Of a stretch of 64,000 bases of DNA, positions 36,386-46,515 are shown piece after piece. Source of the stretch: Takakia lepidozioides (taxonomy: Eukaryota; Streptophyta; Takakiopsida; Takakiales; Takakiaceae); the NCBI GenBank assembly GCA_030704615.1, contig CM060734.1:40502042-40566041 (forward strand), in the 5' to 3' direction. A model generated the notes under the pieces. The model ran no database searches, was not told where the DNA came from, and worked only from the letters and a program-made list of their open reading frames with translations. How positions within the stretch are numbered: position 1 is the first letter of the stretch; every line of letters starts with the position of its first letter. The position numbers and the translations under genes are program-made.

Positions 36386-38119
36386 GACTTATGCCACATG
36401 TGCTGTCCTACTGGACACTCCAGGTGGGAATGTCCACGGAGGGGGGTGGAATTAAGAAGTTACCTAAGCAGGCAACAACCAATCAGGAGTGAGAATTTCA
36501 TGCAGGTGGTTCCCTCCAAGAAACAAGAAAAAGAAATTGGAAGTATTATGAGCGGAAGAGTCGGGGTGACTCCGAATAGCCAGTGTCTCGACGGGAGGGG
36601 AAATCAAAGCACTAGCTTTGTAGCTATGGCGGATGTAACGGATTACACGCTCGCTTTACTTCTCACGCAGTGGCGCAAGGACGGACGAATTGAGAGTACA
36701 TTTTCTCTCACTCGATACTTGCAAGCCCCACAGGCTTACACGCACTTACCTGTTCCATTCTGTGCCAACCATACCTTTATGCTCTGTGCCCTGCAAGCTT
36801 TCCTTCGGCTGTTTCAAACAAGGCCTTTTTGTTTGTCTAGAATGAAGAGAGTGAGGGGAATGGAGGATATCAAGGTGAAGAGCACCACGATTCTGCAGAA
36901 ACAAACAATTGCTACACCGCAGGCAGTGCAGCTGCTGAGGGAGTTGCAATTGGAGGGGCTGCTACGCAAGGACTGGTCCTTGCAACATCGACAATATATG
37001 ATTCAATTTCTTCAGAACTTTGAGCCTCGGACGGGAGTTACCCAGGTGAGGGGAGTAGATATAGAAATTACTCCCCAGTACTTACAGCAATTGTTTGATT
37101 TGCCATCGGGTCATGTGGATGTGGATGAGCACAGGGCAAGATTGCAGATAGGGAATTTGTTCCAAGAAGGGAGTTTCTTTAAGACTCAAGATTACGCTTG
37201 TACCAAAGCCGAGTACCCAGGGCTCAGAGAAGTTGGCCAAATATTGAACGTTTTGTTTGCCATGAAACAGAACCAACAGTATTTGAGCAGGTCATTCACA
37301 GAGGAGATCCTGAAAGCTTTGAGGGGAGAGGATGTAGCTTGGGCAGAGTTAATGTATAGTGGTCTGGTAGAAGAGATGAAGAGGTTACAGGGCACTGCTG
37401 CTAAGTCTCCGATCATTGTGTCTGGTCCAGTCATTGCCCAAATCATTCTTGACTCTTGCATACTTGATACTTGGGAACATAAAGAGATGGGAGTGTTTGA
37501 GGCAGTAACCACTGCAATTGAAGAGCAGGGCTCTTCACATAGTGAGGGTGGACTGGCAGGGCAACACCAGTCTAAGAGACAGAAGCGGGGTATGACTGTA
37601 GTGGCGGATCCACTGGCTTCACGGAAACCGCAAGATGATGTTTCCCAAGCTCTTGTGCATGATAGGATAGAGCAGCACAGAGGGCTGTTATTATTGGAAG
37701 CACGGCCTTTGGAGAGGGAAGAAGAAGTCACTTCGGTACCACAGCCATCACAACCAGTTGACTCAGTTGTCTCAGAGGTTCCACAGTTAGAACATACTGT
37801 GACACCACCCCCAATTGCTCTGGACGGAGAAAGGTTGGACATTCCCACTAAGCAGGTCGTGGCTGAAATTGAGAAGGGTGACCTTCTCTATGAAAACTCT
37901 GGCTTGGTAAGGGAATCAGTGGTTCCAGAGGTGCAAAGTTTGTCCAGGGAAATCCCTGTTGTGCATGTAATACCCACAGCTGTGACGGAGGTACCAGGGG
38001 TAGAATATAAGGACACTGCAGCACCTGTGGAGGATGAGGTGGTTCAGGAAGAGGATCCGGTGGGGCAATGGCCTGAATGGTTGGTGAAGCATCACATTGT
38101 GGAAGATCAGGGGGAATAG
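36386..38119 (+). CDS. Extra sense ORF downstream of integrase, headed by a zinc knuckle (unknown function)
   Basis: An uninterrupted 573-codon frame (from 36398) lies downstream of element B pol and in the same direction. Reading a few codons upstream, it opens with CHMCCPTGHSRWEC, a perfect C-x2-C-x4-H-x4-C knuckle. The middle holds a globular part including VRGVDIEITPQYLQQLFDLP, which recalls the DNA/transposon-associated domain of Athila ORF1-like proteins; this similarity is from memory and weak. The C-terminal third is Pro/Glu/Val rich and probably disordered. There are no membrane segments that would support an envelope-like role. It is the longest unbroken frame in element B's neighbourhood. 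Whether it belongs to element B or to a separate insertion is not settled. Confidence 0.65.
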   Translation, partial: DLCHMCCPTGHSRWECPRRGVELRSYLSRQQPIRSENFMQVVPSKKQEKEIGSIMSGRVGVTPNSQCLDGRGNQSTSFVAMADVTDYTLALLLTQWRKDGRIESTFSLTRYLQAPQAYTHLPVPFCANHTFMLCALQAFLRLFQTRPFCLSRMKRVRGMEDIKVKSTTILQKQTIATPQAVQLLRELQLEGLLRKDWSLQHRQYMIQFLQNFEPRTGVTQVRGVDIEITPQYLQQLFDLPSGHVDVDEHRARLQIGNLFQEGSFFKTQDYACTKAEYPGLREVGQILNVLFAMKQNQQYLSRSFTEEILKALRGEDVAWAELMYSGLVEEMKRLQGTAAKSPIIVSGPVIAQIILDSCILDTWEHKEMGVFEAVTTAIEEQGSSHSEGGLAGQHQSKRQKRGMTVVADPLASRKPQDDVSQALVHDRIEQHRGLLLLEARPLEREEEVTSVPQPSQPVDSVVSEVPQLEHTVTPPPIALDGERLDIPTKQVVAEIEKGDLLYENSGLVRESVVPEVQSLSREIPVVHVIPTAVTEVPGVEYKDTAAPVEDEVVQEEDPVGQWPEWLVKHHIVEDQGE

Positions 38120-38164
38120 CAGCAAGTTCACCATGATGACCCCCAGCAGGCCATGCTTATGAGT

Positions 38165-38930
38165 TCCATAAGCAGGACACTTGTGCGTTACCGCACTATT
38201 TTGTGCTTACATGTAGGTGTGATTTGTACATGGCAGACAGCCCTGGTGTGATACATTTTGACATAGAAAAACAAGCAAAGTGGGGGGCACAAATAGCGTG
38301 CGTTGCCGCACACTATTTCGTGCTTCTTTTTTAGTGTGATTTGAACTTGGCAGGCAGCCCTAGTGTGACACATTTTGACATAGACAAACAAGCAAAGTGG
38401 GGGGCACAAACAGTGTGCGTTGCCACACACTGTTTCGTGCTTCCATCTAGATCAGTTTTGAACATGGCAGACTGGCCATGTTTGGCCCATTATGACATTA
38501 AAAAAAAACAGGGCACAAACAGTGTGCGTTGCCGCACACTGTTTTGTGCTTCCTTTTTGGTGTGATTTGAACTTGGCAGACAGCCCTGGTGTGACACATT
38601 TTGACATAGAAAGAAACCAAGTACATGGGCACAAACAGTGTGCGGCAACGCACACTGTTTCATGCATCAATCTAAGTGTGTGTGATACACCACATACTGG
38701 CCTGGTCTGGTTCATTTTGACATGAAGAACAAGCAAGAAAGAGGCAAAAACAGTGTGCGTTGCCGCACACTGTTTCGTGCTTCCATCCAGCTGCATTATG
38801 ACATGGCAGACTGGGCTGCTGTGGTACAGTTTGATATCAAAAACAATCAAAGCAGGGGTAGGTTTTCTTGATACATGGCAGACTGGGCTGGTGAGGTACA
38901 TTTTGAAATCAAAGAACAACAAGATGAGGG
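38165..38930 (+). repeat. 115-bp tandem repeat array with a GC-rich palindrome in each unit
   Basis: At least six units with palindrome centres near 38190, 38303, 38421, 38530, 38645 and 38762, that is a period of about 109-118 bp. Each unit has CAGTGTGCGTTGCCGCACAC or a variant, then TTTCGTGCTTC, then a segment with TGGCAGAC and ACATTTTGACAT. The last two units (38790-38930) lack the palindrome. The array directly follows the 573-aa ORF and may be the 3' untranslated repeat region of element B. Confidence 0.85.
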
Positions 38931-38936
38931 GCTGTT

Positions 38937-39350
38937 ATGACAGACTTGTACCTTTCTTTGTGCTGCGTTGGATGTCTCTCCAATCGCAGGAGACCCTTTG
39001 CGCTTCGGACTGCTGCCTATGCTGAGCATGTTCTGGAGCATCTCCGCCATCCTCTTTTCCACTGTCCGCTTCTTCATGAGGCCATCATCAACATCCTCTT
39101 TGGCGTCCGTCTCTCCCTCGGATGCGGTCTCCTCCTCACCCGTTCTCGGCAGTATGGCGGGCTGTTGTTCCTCTCCCAAATCCCGCTCTTGCATCGCCAA
39201 CCTTTCCTCATTGCCCTCATCTTCCTCCTTTCCCTCTTTGTCTACTCTTTCCAACCTCATTCTATCTCTGGCTCTCTTCCTCTCCCTAGTGCTGGTAAAG
39301 TATAGCGACTTCCTTCTCTTCTTCCTCCGGTGGAAACAAACACTCCCCAC
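38937..39350 (-). CDS. Charged antisense ORF of unknown function
   Basis: On the minus strand an open frame begins near 39350 with HRRKKRRK, continues with an alternating Arg/Lys/Glu region (RERKRARDRMRLERV), a highly acidic middle and ends in SPKRKGSPAIGETSNAAQRK before running into the tandem array. The basic cluster could be a nuclear localisation signal and the middle part could form a coiled coil. The plus-strand translation is a Ser/Leu-rich shadow. I recognise no family. It may be a fragment of a captured gene or of another transposon. Confidence 0.35.
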
Positions 39351-40256
39351 GCTGCCTCTAGAGCTCTCCAGTTTGACGTTTGCACCAACGGTTACTTTGG
39401 CATGTATCCAAAATACAATTTGGACATTGTTAACGGTATTTGGATGCGGGAGTCATCATTATGTACGAACGGAATTCATCCATTTCTCCGTCTTTCAATT
39501 ACCCAAAAAAGTAAGTGGTGGCACTTCAATTGCCGTTCCGTCTACTTGTGGGATATGTCAGTTGTACTTTGCTGGCTGCCAGTACATGACAGGCTTCTTG
39601 CATTCAAAAAAATTTAGAAGCGCCGTAAAAATCGATCGCAAGTCGAATTTTTGAGAGTACTTGCACATTGGCAATAATTGTGATGCTTCACACATGCATC
39701 CAGGTATGTTGTACTGCCTATCATGTGATTTGCATTTCGCCGTCGCCGGCGCAATGCAATCATTTTGGCATAAAGCTTGATGTCGGCAATCGTGATGTGT
39801 TGCGCACCTTCGTGCCAAGTGTCCCCCTGAGTGTCAGTGTTTGTGTTGTGCTCTTCTGGCACAGCACAAACAAATTTGACTCGGGGTATCCTGTTTATTG
39901 GACTCGTGGGGCCGTGCCGTCTTTCCATAATGGATGGCTTCATATCCTTTGCAGGGTTTGCTTTTCATCCAAACACAATACGGTTTCTTGTGGCTTCTTG
40001 TCTTTGAAAACAAATTTTCTATTTGGTGTCTCTCAGTGTGGCTGACTGCGGAGTTCGGTGCAGACTTTCGCTGTGCATGTCATTCTTAGAGAAGATTGTG
40101 AACCCCAAATCCGTTGCATGCATCGCCCGCAGTCTTTGGGACAGTGCTACCCTTATTCACCTCAGTTCGTTTGGGGTGGATCCCCTTTCGAGAATTACGG
40201 GCTATCAGTGCGGGGGACCCTTCGTGGATCGCAACTTTGGGTCAGTGTAGGAAAAC
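39351..40256. other. Stretch before the transposase-like ORF
   Basis: Several short frames occur on both strands but none has a motif I recognise. It may be the 5' flank or an upstream exon of the transposase-like gene that follows. No terminal inverted repeat could be identified by eye. Confidence 0.3.
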
Positions 40257-42650
40257 ATGTCCAGGGAGGGAGACATACTCGCTCGATTTCATTCCAATGC
40301 AGGTAGTCTTCCACTGACTACCACTACAGATGACGATGGATTTGCAGTTGTTCATGAGGATGAGCTGGTTATAGTGTTCCCTCTGGAATTGGGTTCTCTG
40401 CTTGTTCAAAAAAAGGTGTATGACGAGGATGAGAATTTGGATTCTCGGCACTTGCAGAAACCATTGGTTGGCGAGTGTGGGAGGAAGTGGAGAGTCCTTC
40501 CAGGCACATACCGGGTCCTTGGAAAAGAGAGAAGACAATCAGCAGGATCAGTAGTTACCCCTGGCACTACAGCATCGGTCGTACAACAGAAGGGCACAAT
40601 TCATGTGAAACAAGAGGTGAGCACATCCACTACATTCGTGACTCTTTCAGACTCGTCCTCGGAGGATGTTTCTGAGATTCCTCCGCCAGTGCAAACTCCA
40701 TTCTTGGATGATGACAAATTGCAGGAGATAACGAGTGTCATTCCCAAATTGAAAACCCTCGCAGGGGTGCCTGGGTGCAAGAGCGAGCTGCGTTTTGTTG
40801 ATTGGGAGTCCCTTCGAGTGCAGCGGGCTCAATATGTGCCAGCCGAGTTTGACAGGGACATCTTGTTTGAGCTCAACCCTCCCACGTCTTCCAGTGGACT
40901 AGTTGGGCTTCTGCAGGGCATGGACAAGAAACATGACGCACACCTTTGGTGCAGGACAAAAACATCGAACATCCACAACGACATTGGATTGAAATTTCGA
41001 AGGTCGGTTTGCGTTGGGCATTGCAAGTGCGTGAATATTTCTTGCCCTCGCCTGAGAAACAGCTCTAAACCAAACGAAAATGAGTGGGAAGGTGTGCCCC
41101 TGAATCCTTTCACCCCAGGGCTTGCCCCTCCCAAGACCAATACTTTTGTGTGCAGGTTCTGCAAACTTGCCCCGTCATGTGTTTCTCTGTGCCACCCTCG
41201 TATGTACCAGGTGGCACACCGATGCAAGACAATGACTCGTGCCTGCATTCATATGGGTACACACGAGCATCCTGTGTCGAAGGGAAGTTGCAGGGATAAC
41301 GTGGACATCGCTAGAAATCTGCTGAAGCAAGAATTCCACAATGCCCCTTCTGCAACACCTTCTGCTATAGCGCTTGCAGCTAGCAAGGCATTCATGGAAA
41401 AACACATACTGGGTGAAGGGGATGCGACACAACCAATGCTGGATGCAGATTCGCTTGATGCAGTGATGGACCATTTCTCCGTGTTGAGCTCTCCCAATAT
41501 TCAAAACCAGGTGAATGCACTTAGAATAGGCATAGGCAGTTCTGGATTCATGGACAACATTATGGACCTCAAACGGAGGAGTCGCTATGAATTCATTCAA
41601 AACAATATCTTCCCTGGCCAGGGCTCGTCCAAGGTGTATTTGTTCAAGATGTCCACAGTGGGCGAAGGCAGTGGTGTGAGCATAGTCCGCCGAATGCAAC
41701 CTGGAGGAGATTTGGCAAAATGTTGGTTAATGTTTGATCACTGCAAACAGGTGAAGGGTTGGACAACCATGGCGTGCCATATGTACGATCCAGCGTACTA
41801 TTGTGTGCTCTCCATAGCAATTTGTGATATGCAGTTGGAGGACACTGAATCCCAAATGCTCATGTGGAATTCTCTCATGGCCGTCATGCAACGCAATGGA
41901 ATGCATAACACAAATTTTGCGGGCTTCATGGCTGATAGTGCACAGGCAAATTTCAATGCAGTGCGGCGCGTCTTTGGTTCGGGGGATCCTAAGGTCCCAA
42001 TGGAAAATAGGGAGCGCACATGTCTCTTCCATTGGAGTCATTCTCTAGCACGTCATACAAAGCGCTGCATTCGCCCTGACCTTCAGTTGGAGCACAGAAG
42101 GCTTTGCCTCAAGTACAAAAATGCCATCTCAATGGGAGAAGCTGAGAGCACTTACCAAGCAATCTGGGCTTGGTGGTTCTTCTCTGGTGCTGCTACTGGT
42201 ATCCACCTGAAGGAGTTGGAGGACTGGTTGGTTTTCTGACACTTTAGGTACAGACAGTGGGGAGCTTTCATGACGACAGTAAGCCTCTTCAATCCCAGAA
42301 ACACAAATTTCACTTTGCATCGTGCCTGTTCCTTTGGGGTTGTTGGATTATCACTTGCAGAACCTCTTCCATTTCCTTTCGTTCCTCACATTTGCATGCA
42401 ATGCCTCCTGCAGGACATGTCCTTGGAGGACTTGGCCGACATGCCTTCCTGTAATTTTGCGGACACTGTTCACAACACCTGGATGCAGCAGTCTACCAAA
42501 GTAGGATGTGACTTGTATGTGGCCACTGCAGATGACATGGTGCGGGCACTTACACAACAAACCAGATACCGCAATTTTCTGATGGGACGGGGCGGAGGCA
42601 AGGGCCCTGATACGACTTTGTTGATGCTAAGGGCTGCGAGCAGGTCCTGA
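40257..42650 (+). pseudogene. MULE-like transposase candidate with N-terminal zinc-binding domain, one in-frame TGA
   Basis: A 660-codon frame ends at a TGA at 42237-42239; the same frame then stays open to about 42650, so a single stop breaks an ORF of about 797 codons. Residues 1-200 are low complexity with an acidic TLSDSSSED stretch. Residues about 250-350 are Cys/His rich: CVGHCKCVNISCP, CRFCKLAPSC, and TRACIHMGTHEHP, whose H-x-G-x-H-x-HP pattern recalls WRKY-GCM1/FLYWCH zinc fingers of MULE transposases. Downstream are FMADSAQANFNAVRRVFG and CLFHWSHSL, matching the order of a catalytic Asp block and the C-x2-H block of MULE transposases. Identification is by motif pattern only. It probably cut and pasted a DNA transposon; it now interrupts, or lies beside, element B. 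Confidence 0.5.
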
Positions 42651-43600
42651 GCCCCCTTGTTGCCTTGAGCATATTGAGGTAGTGGTTGGCTAGGAGCACC
42701 ACTACCCCGTGGTGTCTCCTTAGCAAATCTCACCATGACCACTTGTTCCTCCACCATGTTGAGCTCTATCCGCTCTGCCAGCAAAAACACATTTGCTAAG
42801 GTGGGTTGGGCCGCTTGTAGAAGAGTTGCATCCCGCACCCTTCTCCTCAGCTCCTTGTCCAATATCCCATACCAAAATTGGACTGCTTGAGCTTCCGTAA
42901 CCCCTTAGATTACATTTATCAAGCGCATTATGCGAGTGAAAGCCTCCCTCAAGCTCTCAATAGGATTCTGTTGGAACTCTTGCAAGCTCCGCAATTTCTC
43001 GTCCTCACCCCTTGGTAGTTCCCTCTCAACTCTTCGAAGAACTCCACAACAGGGTTGAAGGCAAGCACGGGTACTGGTGCTGGTGTGGCAGTGGCTTGGG
43101 TGGATGTTGTAGCTATGGTACCACTAGTCTCACTAGACCCACTGCTGCTTGTTGAAGCTGCCAGTGTGGCTGCTGCCCTTGTCCCTCTAGTACCTCTAGT
43201 GATGGAGACATAGTCGGGTGACCAGTACATCCTCCACTCCTCGATCTCAACATCATGCCCCCGCCTAAACTCATGGTAATCATCCATGGGCGGCCCCTCA
43301 AGGTGCTGAAACAGCCCCTTCCATGCCATGAAAGACGTAAATAGTTGTGGATTGCGCATTTGCTACAAATCACACCAACTATCAAACTCTTGGATGAAAT
43401 CGTCCAGCTCAATGGTGCCACTGCTCCAGAGTACCTACGTGGCCCCTTGGTAACTCCATACATCTCCTCCATTGTATCCCACAACAATGGCAAGGAAGTA
43501 ACTTGCCCCGTCGGCGTGAACCCTCTTGATTCAGAGCCTGAATCATAATCTTCATTGGAAGACACAGGAGATGAAGGTGGCCTAAACCACACACCTTATC
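42610..43600 (-). pseudogene. Gag of Ty3-type element A (frameshifted)
   Basis: Minus-strand frames 43592-43113, 43359-42949 and 42862-42610 together form a Gag-like protein. Visible parts are a Ser/Glu-rich start, MAWKGLFQHLEGPPMDDYHE, an Ala/Thr/Ser-rich hinge, VVEFFEELRGNYQG, and MDKELRRRVRDATLLQAAQP with LANVFLLAERIELNM, which is the usual end of a retrotransposon Gag core. Frameshifts separate the pieces. The Gag is cut off near 42610 before any zinc knuckle, where the plus-strand transposase-like ORF begins on the other side. It belongs to the pol at 24200-29149 by strand, order and position inside the same pair of terminal repeats. Confidence 0.7.
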
Positions 43601-44105
43601 TCGTGTACCCACTAATATCGCTAGTGCTCGAACTGGCACTCTCCCCAGCAACTAGTGGCACCTCCGTGGTGACAAACTGACACTCAACCGGTCATGAACA
43701 TGTCTCTAATCTCCTTTCCACAAGGTAACCGGGTAGAGAACCTGTTGCGGCTTATGGTTTGGAATACTAGGTTTCTAACATAGCCTGCACCTGCACTTGC
43801 ATCCACCGCAAGCACTCATATGGTTGGCTGGTCATCACCTCCAACCTCATCACAAGAGAAACAATGATGGTCTGACTGGTCATCACCCCAGCCTCACCAT
43901 CGACAGCACGCTCTAGGACTGGCCGGTGATCAAATCCGGACCAATCACCTATAAAAACAAGCGCCCACACAAAACTAACATGGCGCACAGTCAAGCATGC
44001 AGATGTGGAGGGGATCTCTTCGCTCACTTGCATGACCATGGGAATATCATGAAGATACTCCTCAAACCGCCCTCCACGAGCTTCAAAATTTGGCCTTCAA
44101 GACCA
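43600..44105. other. 5' leader of element A
   Basis: This lies between gag and the minisatellite and should be the untranslated leader. I see no recognisable coding sequence or clear primer-binding site. Confidence 0.35.
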
Positions 44106-44109
44106 CATG

Positions 44110-44530
44110 TTAATCCTCAGGCAGTCCACCAGTGCCTCCACAGGTCAGCACAGGCCGTCCACAGGTCAACACGGGCCACCACATACCAGCACAGGCCCAC
44201 ACAGATCATATGTCATAGCCATCACAGCCCCACATAGGCCACAGCCATCACAGCCTATCACAGCCCATCACAGCCCCATAGGCCACAGGTCACAGCCCGT
44301 CACAGCCCATCACAGCCCCACAGGCCACAGGTCACACCTATCACAGCCCTACACAGGTCACAGGGTCACAGCCCATCACAATCCCATAGGCCATAGGTCA
44401 CAGCCTGTCACGGCCCTACACAGGTCACAGGGTCACAGCCCGTCACAGCCCCAAAGGCCACCGCCTGTCACAGCCCATCACAGCCCCAAAGGCCACAGCC
44501 TGTCACAGCCCGTCACAGCCCCATCCATGG
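44110..44530 (+). repeat. CACAGCCC-type minisatellite, third and longest array
   Basis: More than thirty units such as CACAGCCCATCA, CACAGCCCCA and CCACAGGTCA alternate in higher-order blocks. It lies in the leader region of element A. The plus-strand open frame over it (44107-44583) is a repeat artefact rich in His, Ser and Pro. Confidence 0.9.
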
Positions 44531-44979
44531 CCGCTCATGGCAGTTTAGCCATTTCTCCAAGGGGTTTAGCCACGCCAAGCTAGGGTTTGTGTCTCTTGAA
44601 CCTTGGGCTTCTTTGCACCGAGCTATGGCGGTTGTGAGGAAATCAGCAAGGTATTCTTGCTCTCTTTGGCTCCCACACACCACCAATAATAGCTCTAAGT
44701 CATGAGGAAGATGTTTGCCACAATCCAAGCCTTCTTTCTCACTTAGAGTCCCATAAACACGCCACTCAAGACCGTGAAAAGCAACCATGCCTTGCTGGTT
44801 TCCAGCCCTTGTAAGCAGTACTTAATGGGCTCTCCTTGGCCATAACATGTATCTTAGGGCCTATTCCAGCCCCCTACACCTGCCACTTCAAGAGCCATGC
44901 TCTATCTAGGCTTGAAGTTGAAACCCTAACTCACATATGCCCTACGAATGTTTTTTTTTTTCACCCAAGTGGGAACCAG

Positions 44980-45420
44980 CCCTAGCCCTTCCATTCTAGC
45001 TCTCTAAAGCTTGAAAACAAAAGCCCAATGGACTGAAGGCATGCTCCACACATGCCCCACTCTTGCCACAAGAGAATGAGCCCCTTTGCTTCCTTTCTTG
45101 CACCCACCAACCTGAAAATACAAGCTTCAGCGGGCTGAAAGCATGCTCCACACAGGCCCTACAGGGAAACTAGCCCCTTCATTCCTTTCTTGCACTCCCA
45201 AACCTGAAAGTACAAGCCTTCAATAGGCTGAAAGCACCACACATGCATTGCCCTCACATAAGAGAAATCAGCCCTTCCATCTTTCTTGTTTGCCCTCCAA
45301 GCTTGAAGATGGAAGCTTCAATGGGCTGCATGCATGCTTCACACATGCAACCCCTTCACACAAGAAGTATCAGCCCCCTATCTTGGCTCCTTGGCTCCTT
45401 GGCTCCTTGATGCTCTCTAA
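44980..45420. repeat. About 100-bp tandem repeats plus TTGGCTCC triplication
   Basis: Four divergent units share GGCTGAAAGCATGCTCCACA (or a variant) near 45030, 45135, 45225 and 45323, each followed by a GCCCCTTC/TTTCTTGC segment and a CCTGAAARTACAAGC segment. At about 45381-45408 the 12-bp unit CTCCTTGGCTCC is repeated in tandem. No gene is supported in 44530-46010. Confidence 0.75.
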
Positions 45421-46013
45421 AACAAGACTAAGCACCCTATAGCCTTTTCCAAGCTCATGAAACCCTAAGGTCTATATTTCCAGCCACAAGACACTCCTCT
45501 TGTGATGCATGAGCTCCTCTTCCAAGCTCTGAAACCCTATGTGCACATTCCATGGCCTTGTTGCACCTCTTAGCTCCTGTTCCAGCCTTGTTCTTGCCAT
45601 GGCAAGAGCCCTCTCAATGCTGAAGCTCGAGATTGAAATCCAATCTCAACATACTCCACCAAGTGCACTGATTTGCCCCAAAGCCAAATCAGCCCTCTCG
45701 CTTGATCTTTTACTCTTCCGCACCATGGAAGCTCGTATTCCCAAGGCCGCCAGAGCCACTATAACCTACTCTTGCTGATCAGCCTCATATGCTCATGACT
45801 GATCCTCTTCCCACTCGTGCTCACCGCACACAATCTGAAACAATCAAGGTGCTCTGGAATTACTTGCAGCACGGTGCTTTCATCTCTGAAACTGAAGATC
45901 GAATGCCAAGGTCTATCACCTCGTAACCAACATCGCCTCCGCTCCTAACAACCACGACCTTGATGATGCTCCTCGCATCCAAACCTGATTTCTCTCATTC
46001 TCAAGCAAAAACC

Positions 46014-46323
46014 ACAAGCACAAGCTCATGCGAGCTCACATAGCTGAAGCATAAACTCATGCATATATAAACTCATCACTCAAATACAAGTCAAGCCAAA
46101 GTGCACCCCACGCCATGGAGAATCCACACTACGTCGCCATATCTAGGCGCGGTGAGGCTCAACTCGAGAAAGATAAGCCTCCTGCAATGCCGTGAAGATA
46201 ACCACTCTCGGGCCTAAATCTACCCTGACCCCTGGATTGACACTTGGGCCAATCCCAAATGTCAATATGTAAAAGCTAGTTATTTCCTAGCTAGTTTCAC
46301 ACTAGTGGTGAAATAACTTGATA
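46014..46323 (-). repeat. Right (5') terminal repeat of element A
   Basis: These 310 bases closely match 23102-23409 in the same orientation, including CACGCCATGG, GGCGCGGTGAGGCTCAACTC and CTAGTTTCACACTAGTG near the end. It lacks the outer TGTCGTGCGC part found in the left LTR, so the right LTR has lost or replaced that part. It abuts the upstream half of the split LINE reverse transcriptase. Confidence 0.8.
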
Positions 46324-46515
46324 GCTGGAAAGAGGAAGAAATAGCCCCGTTGACTATGACTTTACTGGAAGCAGAACTCAAAAGGATTTCAATCCAACAA
46401 AGAAAGCTGCCTTTAATACCACATTTGTCAGTGGCAACAAGCAGATAGTCCCAATCAATATTATCGAAGGCTTTTTCAAAGTCAAGCATCAGCAAAGCCA
46501 GTGGTTGGTTATTCT
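46318..46515 (-). mobile_element. LINE reverse transcriptase, upstream half of the split copy
   Basis: On the minus strand the frame reads LMLDFEKAFDNIDWDYL, the conserved first catalytic block of LINE reverse transcriptase with its Asp, then GIKGSFLCWIEILLSS and VIVNGAISSSFQL, where it is cut by the terminal repeat of element A. The downstream half (SVRQGC onward) is at 22942 and below. Upstream the homology ends near 46515, so the LINE itself is 5' incomplete. Confidence 0.85.

Noticed and set aside
36370-36390. AAAAAAGGGAC as polypurine tract of element B
   Set aside because: No LTR-like repeat follows it, and the next 1.7 kb is one open coding frame; the call cannot be supported.
37192-37848. 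218-codon minus-strand Ser/Cys-rich frame
   Set aside because: Antisense shadow of the 573-codon ORF, which has the zinc knuckle and protein-like composition.
38188-38922. Cys/His-rich open frames with repeated CVAAHC-like units on both strands
   Set aside because: They arise from the GTGCGTTGCCGCACAC palindrome repeated every 115 bp; the apparent zinc-finger spacing is a repeat artefact.
38165-38930. CRISPR-like array of palindromic repeats
   Set aside because: The spacers are themselves repeated and the DNA is plant nuclear; this is a satellite.
39668-40045. 125-codon plus-strand frame and overlapping minus frame
   Set aside because: Neither has a recognisable motif, and several overlapping frames of similar length occur here.
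44107-44583. 158-codon His/Ser/Pro-rich open frame
   Set aside because: Same cause: it is the third CACAGCCC array read in one frame.
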